Assembly: GCA_900314985.1 (NCBI GenBank)
Contig: OMXL01000026.1
Span: 1 to 61,686, forward strand
Source: an uncultured Prevotellaceae bacterium
GTDB taxonomy: Bacteria; Bacteroidota; Bacteroidia; Bacteroidales; Bacteroidaceae
DNA: 61,686 nucleotides
Direction of reading: 5' to 3'
The translations under genes were made by a program, and so were the position numbers. This document shows positions 30,108-39,000 of the stretch, one piece after another; the first letter of the stretch is position 1; the number at the start of each line of letters is the position of its first letter. The notes under the pieces are model-generated. The model did no database searches. It saw only the letters and a program-made list of their open reading frames with translations, and was not told where the DNA came from.

Positions 30108-32615
30108 TTAATTACGGAACACCAGTCCGTCGCCAAACTCATCGATGATGATAGGCTTTGAGCGGTCCACCTGGTCAGCAAGAATCTTACGCGACAACTC
30201 GTTGAGTACCAAGTTCTGGATGGCACGCTTTACAGGACGGGCTCCGAAGTCAGGATCATAGCCCTCGTCAGCCAGATAGCTGATAGCCGCATCGGTGGTT
30301 TCGAGGTGGATGCCCTGTGGCTCCAAGATATCCGTTACCTTCTTCATCTGCAGGCGTACCACATCGGCAATCTGCTCCTTGGTCAGCTGTTGGAAGGTGA
30401 TAATCTCGTCGATACGGTTCAGGAACTCTGGACGCATCAGCTGGTGTAACTGCTCACGCGTAGCATTGCTGGTCATAATGATGATGGTGTTCTTGAAGTT
30501 GGCAGTACGGCCCTTGTTGTCCGTCAGTCGACCATCGTCCAACACCTGCAACAGGATATTGAAGACATCAGGATGCGCCTTCTCTATCTCATCGAACAGC
30601 AACACCTGATACGGCTTGCGACGTACGGCCTCCGTCAACTGACCACCCTCGTCATAGCCCACATATCCCGGAGGGGCACCCACCAGTCGAGAGACGGTAT
30701 GCTTCTCCTGATACTCAGACATATCGATTCGTGTCATCATCTGCTCGTCATTGAACAGATACTCTGCCAATGCCTTAGCCAACTCCGTCTTACCAACACC
30801 CGTAGTACCTAAGAAGATAAACGAGGCGATAGGACGCTTGGGGTCTTGCAGACCAGCGCGACTACGGCGCACAGCATCAGAGACAGCGGTGATAGCCTCC
30901 TCCTGACCAATGACGCGACGATGCAGCTCAGCTTCCAGATTCAGCAGTTTTTCGCGCTCACTCTGCAGCATACGACTAACGGGGATGCCCGTCCAGCGGC
31001 TTACGACCTCGGCGATATCATCAGCGGTCACCTCCTCACGTACCAGCGAATTCCCATCTTGGGCTGAAGTCAGTTGGGCTTGGATGCTCTTGATATCATC
31101 CTCTAATGTCTTCAGCTTAGAATAGCGAATCTCAGCCACCTTACCATAGTCGCCCTCACGTTCCGCACGCTCAGCCTCATACTTCAGGGTCTCTATCTCC
31201 TGCTTATCCTGCTGTATCTTGTTGACAAGCTGGCGTTCGCCCTCCCACTTAGCACGGAACTGCGTTTCCTGCTCCTTGAGGTCGGCAATTTCTTTATCCA
31301 GCAGCGCAATCTTTGGCTCATCGCCCTCACGCTTAATGGCTTCGCGCTCGATTTCCAGCTGAGCCAGGCGGCGGCTTATCTCGTCCAGCTCCTCAGGGAC
31401 ACTGTCACGCTCCATACGCAACTTGGCAGCAGCCTCATCCATCAAGTCGATAGCCTTATCTGGCAGGAAGCGCTCAGAGATATAACGCTCTGACAGCTGG
31501 ACAGCAGCAATACAGGCATCATCCTGAATACGTACCTTGTGATGGTTCTCGTAGCGCTCCTTCAGACCACGCAGAATAGAGATAGCCGACAGTTCGTCAG
31601 GCTCGTCCACCATCACCGTCTGGAAACGACGCTCCAAGGCCTTATCCTTCTCAAAATACTTCTGGTATTCGTTCAACGTGGTAGCACCAATGGCACGCAG
31701 TTCACCACGAGCCAAAGCAGGCTTCAGGATGTTGGCAGCATCCATCGCACCCTCACCACCGCCAGCACCTACCAGTGTGTGAATCTCGTCGATAAACAGG
31801 ATGATGCGACCTTCAGCCTTCGTCACCTCATTAATCACACTCTTCAGACGCTCCTCAAACTCACCCTTATACTTCGCACCAGCCACCAGTGCACCCATAT
31901 CGAGAGAATATAGTTGCTTATCCTTCAAATTCTCAGGCACATCGCCACGAACAATACGACCAGCAAGGCCCTCAACGATGGCCGTCTTACCCGTACCAGG
32001 CTCACCTATTAATATAGGGTTGTTCTTGGTACGGCGACTCAGAATCTGCAACAGACGACGAATCTCGTCATCACGGCCAATCACAGGGTCAAGCTTGCCC
32101 TGACGAGCCATATCTACGAGGTTCTTCGCATACTTCTCCAGCGACTGATAGTTGTCGTCAGCCGACTGCGACTGCACCTTCTGACCCTGACGCAACGCCT
32201 GGATGGCGGCACGCAGTTCCTTCTCCGTGATGCCTGCATCCTTGAGAATGCGACCTGCCGTCTGACCATCGGTCAGCAAAGCCAGCAACAATGGTTCCAC
32301 GCTCACAAACTCGTCGCCCATCTTCTGAGCAAAGTCCTGAGCCTTCAGCAATACCTGATTGGTTGCACTCGACAGATACGGTTCCCCACCCGTCACTTTG
32401 GGCAGATGCTGCAACTCTGACTGTACCAACACGTCAATCTGCTGAGCATTAACACCCAACTTCTGCAACAGGTAGTTGACAACATCCTTCGCTTTGTTCA
32501 TGATGCCAGCCAACAAGTGTATCGGTTCGATGGTCTGCTGACCACCGCGCTGCGCAGTATTGACGGCCTCCTGTACCGCCTCCTGCGCCTTAATGGTAAA
32601 CTTGTCTAATGTCAT
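30108..32615 (-). CDS. clpB: ATP-dependent disaggregase ClpB
   Basis: An 835-residue Hsp100 chaperone that extracts polypeptides from aggregates with DnaK. It has an N-terminal repeat domain (about 1-145), a first AAA+ module (Walker A GEPGTGKT, Walker [12 protein letters not shown]-type segment), a long middle coiled coil (about 390-520), a second AAA+ module ([27 protein letters not shown]) and a C-terminal oligomerisation domain ([16 protein letters not shown]). It is about 25 residues shorter than the usual 860, the shortening being near [23 protein letters not shown]. No CIRCE element is seen upstream. Confidence 0.95.
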   Translation of the reverse strand: MTLDKFTIKAQEAVQEAVNTAQRGGQQTIEPIHLLAGIMNKAKDVVNYLLQKLGVNAQQIDVLVQSELQHLPKVTGGEPYLSSATNQVLLKAQDFAQKMGDEFVSVEPLLLALLTDGQTAGRILKDAGITEKELRAAIQALRQGQKVQSQSADDNYQSLEKYAKNLVDMARQGKLDPVIGRDDEIRRLLQILSRRTKNNPILIGEPGTGKTAIVEGLAGRIVRGDVPENLKDKQLYSLDMGALVAGAKYKGEFEERLKSVINEVTKAEGRIILFIDEIHTLVGAGGGEGAMDAANILKPALARGELRAIGATTLNEYQKYFEKDKALERRFQTVMVDEPDELSAISILRGLKERYENHHKVRIQDDACIAAVQLSERYISERFLPDKAIDLMDEAAAKLRMERDSVPEELDEISRRLAQLEIEREAIKREGDEPKIALLDKEIADLKEQETQFRAKWEGERQLVNKIQQDKQEIETLKYEAERAEREGDYGKVAEIRYSKLKTLEDDIKSIQAQLTSAQDGNSLVREEVTADDIAEVVSRWTGIPVSRMLQSEREKLLNLEAELHRRVIGQEEAITAVSDAVRRSRAGLQDPKRPIASFIFLGTTGVGKTELAKALAEYLFNDEQMMTRIDMSEYQEKHTVSRLVGAPPGYVGYDEGGQLTEAVRRKPYQVLLFDEIEKAHPDVFNILLQVLDDGRLTDNKGRTANFKNTIIIMTSNATREQLHQLMRPEFLNRIDEIITFQQLTKEQIADVVRLQMKKVTDILEPQGIHLETTDAAISYLADEGYDPDFGARPVKRAIQNLVLNELSRKILADQVDRSKPIIIDEFGDGLVFRN

Positions 32616-32679
32616 AGTTTTGTCCTCCTATTTTTATTTGTTCTTTTACCAACAGGCGAACAAACTACGTGCCGAAACG

Positions 32680-32725
32680 AAAAAATCCGACAAAATGGCA
32701 TATTCTGCTGCCATTCTGTCGGATT
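32680..32725 (-). terminator. Intrinsic terminator of the ADP-forming acyl-CoA synthetase gene
   Basis: A 17-bp stem with one mismatch (AATCCGACAaAATGGCA with TGCCATTcTGTCGGATT, 32684-32725), followed on the minus strand by TTTTTT. Confidence 0.9.
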
Positions 32726-32744
32726 GCGATATCAGATTATTATA

Positions 32745-34805
32745 TTACTTCTCTATCAGAATACGGGCATCTACAGCCACCACATTATCTTGGTCAGCAA
32801 GCAGCGGGTTGATGTCCATCTCCTTAATCTCCGTAGCAAAGCGTAGCAAGGTAGAGAGGCGGACAATTATCTCCGCATACTTACGCTCGTTGATGCCCTT
32901 CTGACCTCGTGTACCTTGCAGTATCTTGTAGCCACGCAACGAGTGAATCATGGAGTCGGCTTCCTCGTAAGTCAGCGGAGCGAGACCACTCGACACATCC
33001 TTCAATACCTCAACGAAGATACCACCCAGTCCACAGAGTACCACATGGCCGAAGCGTGGCTCGTACTTAGCGCCGATAAACAGCTCCGTGCCCTTTATCA
33101 TCTTCTGCACCATCACGGCTGTAGCATCCTTTATCTGCATCATGCGGTCGAACTCAGCACTCAGCACCTCCTTAGAACGGATATTCAGCGCCACACCGCC
33201 GACATCGCTCTTATGCACAGGTCCAACGACTTTAGCAACAACAGGATAGCCACACTTCTCGGCAAAGGCGATAATCTCTTCTTTCTTGTCGCTCACAAAC
33301 TCAGGAACGATTGGAATACCCGCACTCTCCAGGAGCTCATGGACCAAACGGGGCTCAATATAGCCATTACCGCTTATGCCATCGATGATGCGACGAATGC
33401 GAGGCACATCGACACCTTGTATAATTACGTTCTGCTCTGCAGGTGCTGGCGTCTTCATAATCTGTGTCAGCGCAGTAGCCAGCGTCACCTCATCGCTGAA
33501 GTTTACATGACCACGATGCAAGAATTCCTGCACCTCCGGGCCTGCCGTATTCACGCTGGGCAGCACAGGGAAGATAGGTTTCTTGCATGTCTGTATCTTC
33601 TTATGCAGCACGTCGTACGTCTCGTAAAGCTGCACCAATCCGGGCGTACCAAAGATAACCATGATGGCATCGATATCCTTGAACTTCTTCTCGCAGTAGT
33701 CGATGGCAATGCCCAACTGCTCAGCAGTACCCGTAGCCAGAATATCAATAGGATTAGCCACGCTGCTACCAGGGAACAGTTGTGCTTTCAACTCGTCGGC
33801 AGCAGGTCCGCTGAGTGGTGGGACCTGCATGCCACCCTTCGACAAAGCATCCGTCAGCATCACGCCAGGGCCACCAGCATGGGTGACGATAGCGAAATTC
33901 TTGCCTGTAAAGCGAGGCAACGTAAAGATACATCCTACGGTGGTCAGTTCCTCACGAGAGAAACAACGTACGATGCCAGCTTTGCGGAACAACGCCTCTA
34001 CTGCTGAGTCACTGCTGGCGATAGCTCCTGTATGACTGCTGGCAGCACGACTGCCTGCCTGCGACGAGCCCGCCTTGATGGCTGCAATGCGACAACCCTT
34101 TCTAATCAATGAGGTAGCATGATACAGCAGCTTATCTGGGTCGCTGATATTCTCGATATAAAGCAACTTCACCAGCGAGTCTTTCTCTGGATCAAAGTGC
34201 TCGTCCATATACTCCAGCACGGTCTCAATGCCAATGCGCTTACCATTACCTATCGACCACACGCTATTAAACGGCAGACCTTTCGTCACAGCACTCTCAA
34301 GGATGAATACTGCCGTAGCTCCTGAGCCAGAGATGAAGTCGACACCCTTGGGGTCAAGATGAGGAATGGGTTTGGTAAATACGGAGTGGTGCCAGCGCGT
34401 CAGCAGACCAATACAGTTAGGGCCTATCAGTGAACAGCCATACTGCTCGCAGGTATCGAGAATCTGCTGTTCGAGCAGAGCACCCTCGTGTGTCTCTTCA
34501 CCAAAACCTGCCGACACGATGATAAAGGCTCGAGTGTGCTTCTCCTTAGCCAACATCTCCACATATTGTGGACAGAACTTCGCAGCCACCACCAGGATAG
34601 CCAGTTCTGTGGGTGGCAACTCAGCAGCATCATGGAAGGCTTTGATGCCCTGCACCTCGTCCTCTTTGGGATTAACGATGCGCAGCGTGCCGCTATAACC
34701 ACCTTGAAGAATGTTGCGCACCACGGCGCCACCAGGTTTATGTACATTGTTGGAGCCGCCAATGACTACGATGGACTGAGGCTCCAGAAGTTCGCGATTA
34801 ATCAT
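32745..34805 (-). CDS. Acetate--CoA ligase (ADP-forming), fused alpha-beta type
   Basis: A 686-residue enzyme that makes ATP from acyl-CoA plus ADP and phosphate, releasing acetate or another acid. A CoA-binding domain (about 8-100, SIVVIGGSNNVHKPGG), a succinyl-CoA-synthetase-like domain and its phospho-His segment (RAASSHTGAIASSD), then a C-terminal ATP-grasp beta domain (about 470-686; YPVVAKVVGPVHKSDVGGV, EMDINPLL) are seen in that order. The ATG at 34805 is chosen because the conserved start MINRELLEPQSIVVIGG begins there; the frame is open further upstream. Fits fermentative acetate production. Confidence 0.93.
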   Translation of the reverse strand: MINRELLEPQSIVVIGGSNNVHKPGGAVVRNILQGGYSGTLRIVNPKEDEVQGIKAFHDAAELPPTELAILVVAAKFCPQYVEMLAKEKHTRAFIIVSAGFGEETHEGALLEQQILDTCEQYGCSLIGPNCIGLLTRWHHSVFTKPIPHLDPKGVDFISGSGATAVFILESAVTKGLPFNSVWSIGNGKRIGIETVLEYMDEHFDPEKDSLVKLLYIENISDPDKLLYHATSLIRKGCRIAAIKAGSSQAGSRAASSHTGAIASSDSAVEALFRKAGIVRCFSREELTTVGCIFTLPRFTGKNFAIVTHAGGPGVMLTDALSKGGMQVPPLSGPAADELKAQLFPGSSVANPIDILATGTAEQLGIAIDYCEKKFKDIDAIMVIFGTPGLVQLYETYDVLHKKIQTCKKPIFPVLPSVNTAGPEVQEFLHRGHVNFSDEVTLATALTQIMKTPAPAEQNVIIQGVDVPRIRRIIDGISGNGYIEPRLVHELLESAGIPIVPEFVSDKKEEIIAFAEKCGYPVVAKVVGPVHKSDVGGVALNIRSKEVLSAEFDRMMQIKDATAVMVQKMIKGTELFIGAKYEPRFGHVVLCGLGGIFVEVLKDVSSGLAPLTYEEADSMIHSLRGYKILQGTRGQKGINERKYAEIIVRLSTLLRFATEIKEMDINPLLADQDNVVAVDARILIEK

Positions 34806-34828
34806 CGAAGTATTTTTAAAATTTGGTG

Positions 34829-34836
34829 CAAAGATA
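34829..34836 (-). promoter_or_regulatory. -7 box of the acyl-CoA synthetase gene
   Basis: TATCTTTG on the minus strand, 23 nt upstream of the ATG at 34805. No clear -33 TTG at 19 bp. Confidence 0.55.
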
Positions 34837-34877
34837 GTAATTATTATGTAATCATTATGCAGAAAAATGCGAAAATC

Positions 34878-34951
34878 TTGCAACACGGTTGCAGAAAAAC
34901 GACATTTGGAAGCTGTTGCAACCAGGTTGCAGAAAGTATTACCTACCTTTG
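34878..34951 (+). promoter_or_regulatory. Two TTGCAAC-N3-GTTGCAG palindromes and the CDF exporter promoter
   Basis: TTGCAACACGGTTGCAG (34878-34894) and TTGCAACCAGGTTGCAG (34916-34932) are 17-bp near-palindromes spaced 38 bp centre to centre. A TACCTTTG box lies at 34944-34951, so the second palindrome covers the expected -33 area. This is the geometry of a metal-responsive repressor or activator (Fur/Zur-like or other). The regulator is not encoded in the window. Confidence 0.7.
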
Positions 34952-34983
34952 CAAATGAAATTAGCAACAAAAAAAGAAAAGAT

Positions 34984-35937
34984 ATGTCACACGAACATCA
35001 CCACCACGACCATGAACACGGTCACGACCATCACGGTCATCACCACCATCATCAACACGTTGTGCCCAACTCTATGAACGGCATCTTCGTATTCTGTATT
35101 GTACTGAACCTACTCTTCGTTGGTATAGAGGCCTTAGTGGGACTGACGCAGAACTCACTATCGCTATTGTCAGACGCAGGCCACAACCTCAGCGACGTAT
35201 TCAGTCTGGTACTGGTACTCATCGCCTTCCATCTGGCTAAGGTTCAGGCGAAGAGCCACTACACCTACGGACTGAAGAAGTCAACGGTACTGATTTCGCT
35301 GGTCAACGCTCTATTGCTATTGGCAGCCATTGTCGGCATCGTCTATGAGAGTATCCTGAAGTTCAGTGAACCCGTAGAAGTCAACGGTATCGCCGTATCG
35401 TGGACAGCGGGTATCGGCATCCTTATCAACGGACTGACAGTAGTACTGCTGATGCGCGGTCAGAAGAGCGACATCAACGTGCGTGGCGCCTTCCTCCACA
35501 TGGTAGCCGACACGCTGGTATCAGTAGGTGTTGTCATCTCGGGTGTCATCATTGCCTGGACAGGCTGGAACATCGTTGACCCCATCGTCAGCCTCATCAT
35601 CGCCTTCATCATCCTCCTGTCTACATGGGACCTGCTGACAGCCAGTCTGCGACTCATAGTCGACGGTACGCCAGAAGGCATAGAACCTGACGAAATCCGT
35701 CAGCACATGATGGAGACAGACCATGTGGCAGACGTTCACCACCTGCACATCTGGGCTATCAGTACCACCGACAACGCCTTGACAGCACATGTGGCCATCG
35801 ACAGTCTGGAACACATGGAAACAGTGAAAGCAGCGCTGAAACACACGCTACAGGAGAAGGGCATCGGCCACTCGACACTGGAGTTCGAAAGTCCTGACTG
35901 TCAGTGCCATGAGCACTGCTGTGACCACGAGCACTAA
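34984..35937 (+). CDS. Cation diffusion facilitator (CzcD/ZitB type) metal exporter
   Basis: A 317-residue inner-membrane exporter of Zn(II) or related divalent metals. A His/Asp-rich N-terminus (MSHEHHHHDHEHGHDHHGHH) precedes six membrane spans. Conserved motifs are SLSLLSDAGHNLSDV in span 2 (HxxxD metal site) and HMVADTLVSVGVVISG in span 5, followed by the cytosolic C-terminal dimer domain. A second His/Cys-rich tail (DCQCHEHCCDHEH) may hold metal. The ATG at 34984 follows the promoter with operators; the longer frame starts in the operator region. Confidence 0.93.
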   Translation: MSHEHHHHDHEHGHDHHGHHHHHQHVVPNSMNGIFVFCIVLNLLFVGIEALVGLTQNSLSLLSDAGHNLSDVFSLVLVLIAFHLAKVQAKSHYTYGLKKSTVLISLVNALLLLAAIVGIVYESILKFSEPVEVNGIAVSWTAGIGILINGLTVVLLMRGQKSDINVRGAFLHMVADTLVSVGVVISGVIIAWTGWNIVDPIVSLIIAFIILLSTWDLLTASLRLIVDGTPEGIEPDEIRQHMMETDHVADVHHLHIWAISTTDNALTAHVAIDSLEHMETVKAALKHTLQEKGIGHSTLEFESPDCQCHEHCCDHEH

Positions 35938-35963
35938 ATAAAAAAGAACCATATTATTGGTAA

Positions 35964-36009
35964 AACTCGTTAAATGGCTTGGCTGTTTAACGGGTTTTTC
36001 GTATCTTTG
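35964..36009 (+). terminator. Combined terminator of the exporter gene and promoter of the macroglobulin gene
   Basis: AACTCGTTAAA and TTTAACGGGTT form an 11-bp stem (one G:U) with a T tract (35994-35999). The loop holds TTGG (35979-35982), and exactly 19 bp on is TATCTTTG (36002-36009), the promoter of the next gene. Terminator and promoter therefore share the same bases. Confidence 0.75.
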
Positions 36010-36033
36010 TCCATTATTTTAATCGGCAAAACT

Positions 36034-39000
36034 ATGAAGAAAACATTGTTAGTCGTTTTAGCAGCATGGCTGCTGATGCCTTTGAACACGTTTGCACAAA
36101 CATATCAAGCATTATGGAAACAGGTAGAGGATGCCCGCAACAAGGATCTTCCTCGTCAGGCATTGACCCACCTGAAGAAGATTGAGGCAAAAGCACAGAA
36201 GGAGTGTGTCTATGGACAGTTGCTCAAGGCCTCTCTACAAACCGCCAGTGTACTGACAGACATCTCGCCCGACTCGCTGGCACCTGCTGTAGTGCGTATT
36301 GAGCAGCAGTATGAGGCAGCGAAAGACCCTGTATTGCAGATGGTGTATGCCACCGTATTATACAAGGTCTATTCCGATAATCCATCGCTCGACAATGACA
36401 CCTTCGACAAAGCCAAGCATTATTGCCAATTGGCAATGGCCAAGCCAGACCTGTTAGCAAAGGTCAAGGCTGACGGCTACGAACCACTGATAGAACGTGG
36501 CAAGGATAGCAAAGTGTTTAATCACGACCTGCTGAGCGTTATTGCGCAGGAACTGAACGAGTGGCAGTGGCTATACGACTATTACATGAAGGTAGGCAAC
36601 TGCCCTGCCGCCTGTATCGCCGCTAGCAAGATAGAGCATACCATAGAAGGATACGACTCGTTGCTCGCCACCTTTGGCGACTATCCAGAGGCTTGCGAGT
36701 TGGCTATCTGTCGCTATAACCTAATGGCTGCCGACAAATACACCAATGCGGAGCGCTATGAATGGTTACAGCATGCCTTGCAGCGTTGGGGAACATGGCC
36801 TCGTGCCGATGTCCTGCGCAACGACTTAACCACGCTGACTACTCCAAAGTTCACCGTCAATATAGGGCGTCGCATTCAAGAGGTGAGCAAGTCACAGAAG
36901 GTACGGCTGACAGATCTTCGCAACATCAACCAATTGACGATGCGCGTCTATCGAACCTCATTGACTGGTGACACCAATCTCGATCCTAATAATAAGAATG
37001 ACTTCAAAACCATCAAAGTAGGTATGAAGGAGTTGACGGAACTGGCACAGACCCAGACTTTCGCAACACATGCCTCCTACGATATTTTTGAAGACTCACT
37101 GCAGTTGCAGGGACTGCCAGCAGGTGTCTATCTATTAGAGTTTTCCACCCAGCCACAGACAGAGGTGGTGCGCTCACTGTACTTTGTTTCAGGAGTACGC
37201 ATTCTGCAACAAGCCCAGCCAGACAACAGTCGTCGCATCGTTGTGGTCAATGCCACCACAGGACAGCCCATCAAGAATGCAACTGTACGTCTTGGATTCC
37301 GCAAGGAATGGAACAAACCTATGACCACCCGTGTGCTTACCTGCAACAGCCAGGGTGAGGTTAGCTATTCTGGCGAACAAAGACCATCATCAGTCTTTGC
37401 CTACACCGCTGACGACAACTACTGTCCTGAACAGAACGGCTATGGCAACTACAGCTATTACGAGCGCCAGTACAATGGCGAGCATACCAGTCTGTTTACG
37501 GATCGTGCTATCTACCGTCCTGGTCAGACTGTCTATGTCACAGCCATCGTGTGGAAAGAGCAGTCTGCCATCGACAATACCGCTATGGCAGATAAGTCGT
37601 TGAAGTTCGAGTTGCGCGATGCCAACTACAAGGTGATTGCCGAGCAACAGGCCACCACCGACCGCTATGGAAAATGCAGCGTACAGTTCACGTTGCCTAC
37701 GGGCAAACTGAACGGTCGCTTCAGCATTCGCGCCAAGAATGGAAGTGTCAACTTCCGTGTCGAGGAATACAAACGTCCAGCCTTCCAGGTAGAATTCGAT
37801 GAGTACAAAGAGTCTTATCAGGCTGGCGACACCGTGCATGCCACCGCTAAGGCCATGAGTTATGCGGGAGTACCTATTCAAAATGGCAAAGTACACTATA
37901 CCGTTAAGCGTCGTGTAGCCTTCTGGTGGATGAGCTACAGCCGCTACTGGCAGGGAGGCTATATCGGTAATGGTCTGAACGAAGTGGTTATCAGCGAGGG
38001 CGATGCCACCACAGGCGACGACGGTTCGTTTGGTGTCAACATGCCACTGACCATGCCCGATGACCTGGGGCGCCATACCATGTTCTACCATTTCGTAGTA
38101 GAGGCTGACGTCACTGATCAGGCTGGCGAGACACACCACGGCACGCTGTCGTTACCATTGGGCAACAAGCCAAGCGTCCTGACCTGCGATCTGCCCGAAA
38201 AGGTACGCAACGACCAAATGAAGCCCATCACCTTTACCCGTCGCAATGCTGCAGGTAAGGAGATTACCGGAAAGATGAAATACCGCATTGACAACGGCAA
38301 GTGGCTGCAGACATCAGCCAATGCCCCGACAGCCCTGCCCACCCTAAAATCTGGCAAGCATACCATACTGGCTGTTTGTCAAGAAGACACCCTAAGTCAG
38401 GACTTCGTGGTATTCAGCCTTGACGACAAGCGTCCTGCCACTGAGACGCACGACTGGTTCTATGTCTCTCACGAGCAGTTCCCTGCCGATGGTTCACCTG
38501 TCACCGTACAGGTGGGTGCATCAGACCCCAACCTGTATATTGTCTATAGCCTCTTTGTTGGCAAGAAATTGTTGGAGAGTGGTGCCGTCAAGAAGAATGG
38601 CGAACTCATCAATCGCCAGTTTACCTATCGTGAAGAGTATGGCAGTGGACTGCTGCTGACCTACGCATGGATTAAGAATGGTGAGAGCTATAGCCACAAG
38701 CAATTCATCCGTCGTCCTATGCCCGACAAGACGTTGAAGATGCAGTGGACCACCTTCCGCGACCGACTGACACCTGGTCAACAGGAACAGTGGCAGCTGA
38801 AGATTATAGCTCCTTCTCCTTCGGGGAAGGCGGGGGATGGGGTACCTGCCGATGCCAGCCTGTTGGCAGTGCTCTACGACAAGAGTCTTGATGCCCTCAC
38901 CTCTCATCAGTGGTCGTTTGCTCCCTCGTCATACCTTTCCACGCCATCAACCTACTGGTTGCTGCCACAGGTACCAACCGTAATGGAAACGGGTTCATTA

